From Methanococcoides sp. (GTDB lineage: Archaea; Halobacteriota; Methanosarcinia; Methanosarcinales; Methanosarcinaceae): 64,000 bases of DNA. Under the pieces are notes generated by a model that was given only the letters and a program-made list of their open reading frames with translations, had not been told where the DNA came from and searched no databases. Below are positions 58,409-64,000 of this stretch, piece after piece (position 1 is the first letter of the stretch; every line of letters begins with the position of its first letter). Location: assembly GCA_021108185.1 (NCBI GenBank), contig JAIORJ010000088.1, positions 43,591 to 107,590 of the forward strand, written 5' to 3'. A program made the translations under genes and the position numbers.

Positions 58409-59587
58409 ATGCAAATGCCGTCAAGGAGACCAACAAAAAAGAAGCAGTCAGAAGGCGCTCCAAAAATGTCTGATGGTGTGACTCGTGCATTAGAGACTTT
58501 TCAAGGGGTCGAAAACCAAATTCTACGCAGGTTTCTATTGTTAATGCCTTGGTTCATTCTAATTATTGTAGTGGTCAATCTACAAACCTATGGATTTACA
58601 GATATTCCAGCAGGGGTTATAATGTGGACGACGGGGATGGTGGCTGCAGCTTTGAGCCTTTTTGCCTTGAATGTACTCATGGATCGAATCCGTGAGACTT
58701 TAGTTGCTCTTTGGTCTCGAAAGATCATAGTTGACAAGCCTACGATGTTTTTTGTTGATGTGGACATGACCTGGGAAGACATCAATACTACAAACGATTC
58801 ATCAATTTCCATCCAACTAGAAAAGAAATATGTAAAGTATATCAACGATCTTGAAAGATCAATGAATCATCCCGGTCAATGGGTAACGGGGCTGCTTTTC
58901 AGCCTTCTTGTATTTACTTGGTGGATTATACGGGATATACATATCGGGCAGTTAATTCTGGAGTTATTCATAGCTATTATTATAGGACTTATGGCCTGGA
59001 GGATGGTCATTGTGTCTATAAAGATCTGGCAGCTAGGAACTGAGTTCTGTTTAGAGCCTCAGTTAGGACATGCCGATAAATGTGGAGGGCTTGCCCCATT
59101 GGGCAATCTTTGCCTGTGGAATGCACTTATTGTCACAATACCGGCAATATACTTAGGTGGTTGGATCATCCTTGGGAGTATCCTTGATTCATATCATCTA
59201 TATGATCAATACTATTACCAAGCAAAGATCTATGCACCAATATTCTCTAAACTGCTATTGATACTTGTGCCCTTTGCAGTTATCGGTTTCTTTTTGCCTT
59301 TGTGGAGCGTGCATCAGATAATGCTGGCCTGGCGAGCAGGGGTAAAGCGACAGTTGGACCATCTTAGCCATTATATCCATCATCTGGACCATGACATCCT
59401 TAATCGATCAGATATGCTGGAACCGCAGGAAGTCGATAAAATGGTAAAGAAACTGGAACTAATGGAACAAATATACCAACAAAACCGTCACACTCCTGTG
59501 TGGCCCTTTAACATCAAGATCCTGGTGAAATTTATGACTTCACAAATTGTGCCTGCACTTGGTTTTATTTTAAGTTTACGATCATAA
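58409..59587 (+). CDS. Polytopic membrane protein, unknown
   Basis: About 392 residues. The N-terminal 30 are basic (SRRPTKKKQ). Hydrophobic helices: LLLMPWFILIIVVVNLQT near 50, VIMWTTGMVAAALSLFALNV near 73, LLFSLLVFTWWIIRDI near 160, LFIAIIIGLMAWRMVI near 182, ALIVTIPAIYLGGWIILGSI near 240, LLLILVPFAVIGFFLPLW near 285. The C-terminal third is a charged helical stretch (LDHLSHYIHHLDHDILN). GGGTG lies at 58401-58405; ATG 58409 or 58415 are the possible starts. I do not recognise the family. Confidence 0.65.
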   Translation: MQMPSRRPTKKKQSEGAPKMSDGVTRALETFQGVENQILRRFLLLMPWFILIIVVVNLQTYGFTDIPAGVIMWTTGMVAAALSLFALNVLMDRIRETLVALWSRKIIVDKPTMFFVDVDMTWEDINTTNDSSISIQLEKKYVKYINDLERSMNHPGQWVTGLLFSLLVFTWWIIRDIHIGQLILELFIAIIIGLMAWRMVIVSIKIWQLGTEFCLEPQLGHADKCGGLAPLGNLCLWNALIVTIPAIYLGGWIILGSILDSYHLYDQYYYQAKIYAPIFSKLLLILVPFAVIGFFLPLWSVHQIMLAWRAGVKRQLDHLSHYIHHLDHDILNRSDMLEPQEVDKMVKKLELMEQIYQQNRHTPVWPFNIKILVKFMTSQIVPALGFILSLRS

Positions 59588-59680
59588 AACAGACCTTTTG
59601 CGTGTGTCAATGAATACACAATTATTGTTCTGTTTGGTGATTACCTTGTTTTGTTTCATCTGTGGAATATTTAAGCTCTT

Positions 59681-61546
59681 TCAAAATTGCCAAGCAAATT
59701 CCTTCTTTATGTAATCACTTGCACGTAGAGGATCACGATATGCCCTGATGTCATATTCATCCATCATCTTTCCTGAGCTGAAGTCAGTTAAATTCAGGTT
59801 TGCTGTGTTTTTCATGACATGGATATATTCTTTTGGAAGTTCCATTTGGCTTCTGTCTTTGCTATAATATTTAGGCATGATCACATTTTTCAGAAGAGAA
59901 AATAAGGCATTTGCATCTTCATCCCAACGTACGTCCCAATCAAGACTTTCTGGATTGTATGGACCTATGATAAAACCATTCACACCATTTATGATTCCTT
60001 CACGAGCACCACCATCGGCGGTGGTTGCGCATGGTACCCCGTCTGTTTTCATGTATGATGTCCCACAGGCTTCCTTATAGATGAATGGTGTGTTGAGCCA
60101 AAGATCGCTACCTGATGTCATCTTTTTTGCAATCTGTATGTTATAATTAGGGATATATACTCCCTGGATGTCATCGCTTATGACTGATAAGTTGTCCTTT
60201 ATGTTCTGGATTATGCATTTACCGCCGTCATCTTTAGGGTGTGCCTTGCCGGCAAACACCAGCTGTATAGGGCCTACATCTTTTGCTATGTCGCATAGCT
60301 TGTTGATATCATAGAACAATAGGTTTGAACGCTTGTATTGTGCTGCACGTCTCGCAAAACCTATCGTGAAAGCATTATAATTCAGTTCTGCTTCAGGAAT
60401 TGTATCGTTTGCGTAATCGATAAGATTTTTCTTTTCAGTATTGTGGGCTGCCCAGATCTCTTCATCTGGTATTCTAGAGCATGGATCTTTCATACGTAGA
60501 GTTCCTGTTTTCCAATCACCTGGCAATGTCTCAAAATACTTATCGTAAAGTTTTCGGAATGAATCGGATGTCCATCTATAGCTGTGGACGCCGTTTGTTA
60601 TCGAATGTATGTTGTATTCAGGGAACATTTCACGACTTACGTACTTATGTATCTTTGAGACAGCATTTATGAATCCGCTGTAGTCCATACCAAGACGGGT
60701 CGTGTTCAACTTATCATAATTATAATTTATTGCATCTCTTGGAAGTGTCTCATCGCCGTAGATTAGCCTTTCTACAAGTTCGCGGTCGAACTGGTCATGA
60801 CCTGCAGGTACGGGTGTGTGTGTCGTAAAGATGCATTTTGACTTGAGGTAGTCCTGGAGTGTCAATCCTCTTTCTCTCAGTTCTTCTTCTTTGTTTTTGT
60901 TATTGTTCAGAAGTTCAAGAACCATAAGGGCTGAATGACCTTCATTCATGTGATATTTCTTTATATTGGTGAAGCCTAATGCTTCAAGCATACGGATACC
61001 GCCTATGCCGAGTACGATCTCCTGAGCCAGCCTGTATTCCCGTTCGCTTCCATAGCCGTCAGGCTTGCAGCCATAAAGACGACTGGTAATGCTCCCGTAT
61101 AAGTCATTTTCATCTAGATTCGTGTCTAGCAGTATGACAGGGACTGCATTTCTGCCATCGACGCTCTTGACATCGTATTGCCAGGCAGATACTGTGACAT
61201 CACTGTCTCCGACTCTTACATTTACTTTCTTGTTGAGTCTTTTGAAGTAATCCTTCGGGTTCCAATCCACGATGCTCTCGCACTGAAATCCTTCCTCGTT
61301 GAATGACTGGTTGAAGAATCCGCCTGAATAGCATGGGATTACTGCGACCATGGGGACCCCGAGGTCTGCAGCGCTCATTATCGTGTCGCCTGAAAGGATG
61401 CCCAGCCCGCCGCTATATAGGGGCAATAGGCCGTCAGGATCGATTGCTGCTTCCATCGAGAAATAAGCTATCTCTATATCTTTCCAGTCATAGGCAAAAG
61501 GAGTCATCAGGTCCTGATTGTTAATTCTGTCTGCCGTTAGGTTCAT
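59681..61546 (-). CDS. Alpha-glucan (glycogen/maltodextrin) phosphorylase, short archaeal type
   Basis: 621 residues, GT35 family, releasing glucose 1-phosphate from alpha-1,4-glucans. AYFSMEAAID near residue 28, LPLYSGGLGILSGD near 41, KKYHMNEGHSALM near 197, FTTHTPVPAGHDQF near 243, SITNGVHSYRW near 322, GFARRAAQYKR near 405, and the PLP-lysine site EACGTSYMKTDG near 503. It is shorter than bacterial GlgP (about 800) and lacks the N-terminal regulatory part, as in archaeal and Thermotoga enzymes. Single-gene unit; glycogen storage in methanogens is known. Confidence 0.93.
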   Translation of the reverse strand: MNLTADRINNQDLMTPFAYDWKDIEIAYFSMEAAIDPDGLLPLYSGGLGILSGDTIMSAADLGVPMVAVIPCYSGGFFNQSFNEEGFQCESIVDWNPKDYFKRLNKKVNVRVGDSDVTVSAWQYDVKSVDGRNAVPVILLDTNLDENDLYGSITSRLYGCKPDGYGSEREYRLAQEIVLGIGGIRMLEALGFTNIKKYHMNEGHSALMVLELLNNNKNKEEELRERGLTLQDYLKSKCIFTTHTPVPAGHDQFDRELVERLIYGDETLPRDAINYNYDKLNTTRLGMDYSGFINAVSKIHKYVSREMFPEYNIHSITNGVHSYRWTSDSFRKLYDKYFETLPGDWKTGTLRMKDPCSRIPDEEIWAAHNTEKKNLIDYANDTIPEAELNYNAFTIGFARRAAQYKRSNLLFYDINKLCDIAKDVGPIQLVFAGKAHPKDDGGKCIIQNIKDNLSVISDDIQGVYIPNYNIQIAKKMTSGSDLWLNTPFIYKEACGTSYMKTDGVPCATTADGGAREGIINGVNGFIIGPYNPESLDWDVRWDEDANALFSLLKNVIMPKYYSKDRSQMELPKEYIHVMKNTANLNLTDFSSGKMMDEYDIRAYRDPLRASDYIKKEFAWQF

Positions 61547-61638
61547 CCAATCACCGAACTATCTTTTAATCACATGAGAATAATAATCAATAGCTATTAA
61601 CTATTTGATTGCCGAACTATTAAAACTATCTGTCGTTT

Positions 61639-61855
61639 TCAAAGCAGAAGCGATATCCAGGCAACTATAAGGACTATGATGCCTAACCACTGGATCTTCC
61701 TCAGTTTTTCTCCGAAAGCCCTATATCCATAGATCGCTGTTATCAAGGGGTTTGAGAACATGAATGCTGAGACGATTGTCACGCTTGATATCATGATTCC
61801 TGCATTGTAGGCGACGGTTCCTATGGCGACGAAGTTATTTTGCTGATCGATTCAC
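61639..61855 (-). pseudogene. C-terminal remnant of an EamA/DMT-type transporter
   Basis: About 71 codons open after a TGA: QQNNFVAIGTVAYNAGIMIS, then SAFMFSNPLITAIYGYRAFG, EKLRKIQWLGIIVLIVAWIS and stop. The last two helices and the EKL-x-x-x-Q-W-x-G signature are those of the EamA domain of drug/metabolite transporters. The other eight helices are absent. Confidence 0.75.
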
Positions 61856-61910
61856 AAAACCCTAAGCGAGCTGTAATCAGAGATCTCTATTTCTGAAAAT
61901 ATTGCTTCCA

Positions 61911-62046
61911 TCATTCAATAACAGAAACTTTCTGTTCCCACATCTCCATTCTTTCCCTCACATGAGCATTAAGAGTAAAAGGTTTATCACTTTTAGCATT
62001 CTGCTTCATATAATGGAGAGCACTCTTGGAGAATCCCATCTTCTTC
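61911..62046 (-). pseudogene. cas1 3'-end remnant 5 (HTH tail)
   Basis: About 45 codons: KKMGFSKSALHYMKQNAKSD, then KPFTLNAHVRERMEMWEQKV and a normal stop TGA at 61911-61913. It is the complete helix-turn-helix tail of the Cas1/casposase-like family, with the natural C-terminus, and nothing of the catalytic part. Confidence 0.78.
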
Positions 62047-62065
62047 TGTGGTTCACGACCAGCAG

Positions 62066-62184
62066 CTGCTAAGATCTACAAATCGATGGTCAAACAGTGG
62101 GTAATAAAACACTATTACACGGTAATTCCCGGACTCGGTTTATCTGCTGTTGAGTCACGGACGATGAGTGAGGTGATAGCTTGA
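62066..62184 (+). other. Short coding-like remnant
   Basis: 39 codons without a start, KIYKSMVKQWVIKHYYTVIP then GLGLSAVESRTMSEVIA and TGA. The composition is that of a real protein end, but the family is not recognised. It abuts cas1 remnant 5 head to head. Confidence 0.3.
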
Positions 62185-62275
62185 GTTACTACCATCCGAG
62201 AATCGATAGATTGAATAGCTTTGAGAATCTAACATTTACCATTCTTTTTGTCAAATGCAAAGGGAGGTGAAAAAC

Positions 62276-62611
62276 ATGAGTGAAGAAAAATATCCGGTCG
62301 ATTTTGAAATTTATAGAGATGCTGTGATTGGATATGTCGTGGTCGAACGCCGAGACGAACATGCAAATCGATATGTTGAGACTGTTCCAATAGTTGGGTC
62401 ATGGGAAGATGGCTATTCCATGGATTCAGAAGATGGGTGTGATCTAAACGAAGGGGATAAGACAATTGCTGCATTCCCCGCACCTCCTGGTACATACCTA
62501 ATTTCAACAGATGACCACAATCGCGGAATAGTACCTATCGGTACTGAATATCTCGGTGCAACCCCCACCGACTGGGTAATGGTTGCAAAAGAAAAAAGAG
62601 AATCTTGGTAA
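62276..62611 (+). CDS. Small hypothetical protein
   Basis: 111 residues, very acidic, with RDAVIGYVVVERRDEHANRY near residue 14 and a Pro-rich middle (AAFPAPPGTYLISTDDHNRG). No signal or membrane segment. The strong site GGGAGGTGA at 62262-62270 selects ATG 62276. Family not recognised. Together with the next gene it may be a two-gene unit. Confidence 0.6.
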   Translation: MSEEKYPVDFEIYRDAVIGYVVVERRDEHANRYVETVPIVGSWEDGYSMDSEDGCDLNEGDKTIAAFPAPPGTYLISTDDHNRGIVPIGTEYLGATPTDWVMVAKEKRESW

Positions 62612-62650
62612 TTTTTTAACGAACAGAAATCATCGAAAGGAGTGGATTAA

Positions 62651-62866
62651 TTGTCCACACCTAACTTTTTTGAACATAAGTTATGCAGTCTCAGCAATAT
62701 CGATTACGGCAAGATAGTATTCCAACCGGCTGGAAACAATATCGAATGCTACTATGAATCACTTATAGGTAGCAAAGACAATCTGGAAAAGGGTTACAGG
62801 AGCAAAATATACAGTTTCAAAAATGGTTATTTAGATGCAGATATCCAGAAGTGTTTGAAGAGATAG
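62651..62866 (+). CDS. Small hypothetical protein ending in TAG
   Basis: 71 residues from TTG 62651, which follows GGAGTGGAT, to TAG at 62864-62866. NIDYGKIVFQPAGNNIECYY then KDNLEKGYRSKIYSFKNGYL looks like a small globular domain. The frame continues after TAG for 39 codons to TAA 62986, giving a hydrophobic FALHLFGGIVLVIALW and PMIIILTALTL. With TAG so rare as a stop here, read-through is conceivable but not shown. Confidence 0.5.
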   Translation: MSTPNFFEHKLCSLSNIDYGKIVFQPAGNNIECYYESLIGSKDNLEKGYRSKIYSFKNGYLDADIQKCLKR

Positions 62867-63055
62867 AGCACCAACAGCAAAAGCAAGTGCTCTGAATTTG
62901 CGTTGCACTTGTTTGGGGGAATAGTGCTGGTAATTGCATTATGGAGAGCTCCAATGATTATAATATTAACAGCGTTAACATTATAAATAAAATTTGTGGC
63001 GCAGAGTGACTCGAGATATTGATATAACATAAAAATAATTGAGTATGTGATTAAT

Positions 63056-63766
63056 ATGAGTGGCAGTAGAAATTTGAAAATAAGGGATATTAGAAGCAAG
63101 GATATTACAAATACAATATCGGTTGAAGGCGAAGTTTCAACCATAGGAGAAATTCATCCTAAATTAAAAACTGTTGCTTATATGTGTGATAATTGCGAAT
63201 TTGTTATGTACTTACCAGTTGAAGGATCTAAAGCTGGGAAACCAGTACATTGTGAAAATGAATGGTGTGGCAATAAATCTGGCTTTACTCTTTTAGAAAA
63301 AAAATCTTCACGAATCGATTCTCAACAGATCTGGATTGAAGAATTGAACCCCATTGATCCAATTAATCCAAGATCATTACTCGTTCATTTGGAAGGGGAT
63401 TTGGTGGATACTGTAAATGTTAAAGATAAGATCGTGGTGACAGGAGTACTAAAAGCACACTTCAAAGCAACATCTACTACTGGTGATTTTGTTATAGAAG
63501 CTAACTCAATTGAAAAATATAAAGAAAAGAGCCTAGATGTCGACAATAAAACAGGAACCGACTCAAGAGAAGTAAAACAGGTTATACTTGACATAATCGA
63601 ACGGCTCAGCTCATCTTCCCCTTCCAAAAACGCTTCACTTGAAGATGTTTACCAGGAGGCCTTAAAGTTACAGATTGAACGTGAATGTGCTGAGGAGTGT
63701 GTTACAAAACTTAAACACCATGGGGATTTACTGGCTCCGGATAGTAAGCATGTCAAAATTGTTTGA
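63056..63766 (+). CDS. MCM-like protein lacking the AAA+ domain (copy 2)
   Basis: 236 residues, paralogue of the protein at 26590-27291 over the whole length. MCM OB fold with zinc ribbon: SVEGEVSTIGEIHPKLKTVA near residue 20, CDNC and HCENEWCG as zinc ligands, SQQIWIEELNP near 92, SLLVHLEGDLVDTVNVKDKI near 110. C-terminal winged helix: ASLEDVYQEALKLQIE, VTKLKHHGDLLAPDSKHV. No ATPase motifs. ATG 63056 after GTGATT. The 50 or so bases upstream (TGACTCGAGATATTGATATA onward) are shared with copy 1, so promoter and gene were duplicated together. Confidence 0.82.
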   Translation: MSGSRNLKIRDIRSKDITNTISVEGEVSTIGEIHPKLKTVAYMCDNCEFVMYLPVEGSKAGKPVHCENEWCGNKSGFTLLEKKSSRIDSQQIWIEELNPIDPINPRSLLVHLEGDLVDTVNVKDKIVVTGVLKAHFKATSTTGDFVIEANSIEKYKEKSLDVDNKTGTDSREVKQVILDIIERLSSSSPSKNASLEDVYQEALKLQIERECAEECVTKLKHHGDLLAPDSKHVKIV

Positions 63767-63865
63767 CTATTTCGTTCAAACATTGACTACACTTCTCATT
63801 TTTATAAAAAACATCAGGTCATTTCTCTCTTCTACCACCTCTTCATGATGTTTGCCATACATCTG

Positions 63866-64000
63866 TCATTGCACCACTGCATAAGGCGAAAACCTTTTCC
63901 TCTTCATCAACACCGTAGCAGCATCACTCAAAGCAGCCTTCTTTCCCTCTTCATCCTCCAAGGATGCATTACAACCCCAAAACAAATAACTCCTGAACCA
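63866..64000 (-). CDS. C-terminal part of an unrecognised protein (partial)
   Basis: Minus-strand frame entering from the right edge: WFRSYLFWGCNASLEDEEGK then KAALSDAATVLMKRKRFSPY and TGA at 63866-63868. 44 codons, Lys/Arg-rich end. No family recognised; other frames here are less protein-like. Probably another piece of the mobile-element debris of this end. Confidence 0.35.
   Translation of the reverse strand, partial: WFRSYLFWGCNASLEDEEGKKAALSDAATVLMKRKRFSPYAVVQ

Overview
The window looks like a chromosomal segment of a methylotrophic, moderately AT-rich methanogen of the Methanosarcinaceae, closest in flavour to Methanococcoides or Methanolobus. This is an inference from gene content: coenzyme F390 synthetase, ferredoxin-dependent 2-oxoacid oxidoreductase, acyl-adenylating synthetase, TRAM cold-response proteins, archaeal GGTGATC-type ribosome binding sites, TATA promoters, S-layer duplication domains and a bacterial-type gyrase. 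Stop-codon use agrees. Nearly every gene ends in TAA or TGA. The only TAG codons at the ends of real reading frames lie inside conserved proteins, as expected where TAG can encode pyrrolysine. No tRNA, rRNA or CRISPR array was seen.

Layout. 0-3.4 kb: end of a type III restriction-modification operon (mod, res). 3.5-4.1 kb: monoheme cytochrome c lipoprotein. 4.1-9.6 kb: two DUF169 proteins and, divergent from them, an operon of a NifX-like protein, a CDF transporter fused to a NifX domain, and two MinD-type ATPases with inserted ferredoxin domains; it resembles the orange-protein gene set of sulfate reducers. 9.6-14.1 kb: nadA, then a copper operon (two small HMA chaperones, CopA) and a CopA remnant. 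14.2-21 kb: a secreted protein, then a HTH-cupin regulator, acyl-CoA synthetase, ferredoxin and 2-oxoacid oxidoreductase with a fused beta-gamma subunit.

21-32 kb is an accessory zone full of debris: a decayed oxidoreductase fragment, MITE-like elements, the 3' end of a group II intron, four cas1 3'-end remnants, an inverted duplication of a TRAM transcription unit with a conserved leader, an MCM-like protein without the AAA+ domain, a frameshifted VOC gene, an astacin-like protease and a beta-helix surface protein. 32-46.9 kb carries AarF, F390 synthetase, small enzymes, DNA repair genes (AlkD, Tag), a large S-layer/PKD protein and a methyltransferase, the last two with in-frame TAG codons. 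46.9-53 kb is a minus-strand core block gyrB-gyrA-pdxS-pdxT. 53-61.6 kb holds an ASCH protein, a UvrD-like helicase apparently truncated at both ends, a metallophosphoesterase, a membrane protein and alpha-glucan phosphorylase. 61.6-64 kb is a second debris zone with a fifth cas1 remnant and a second AAA-less MCM.

The most interesting signals are the in-frame amber codons, the duplicated AAA-less MCM proteins next to cas1/casposase-like remnants, the duplicated TRAM leader, and the archaeal orange-protein-like operon with a CDF-NifX fusion.
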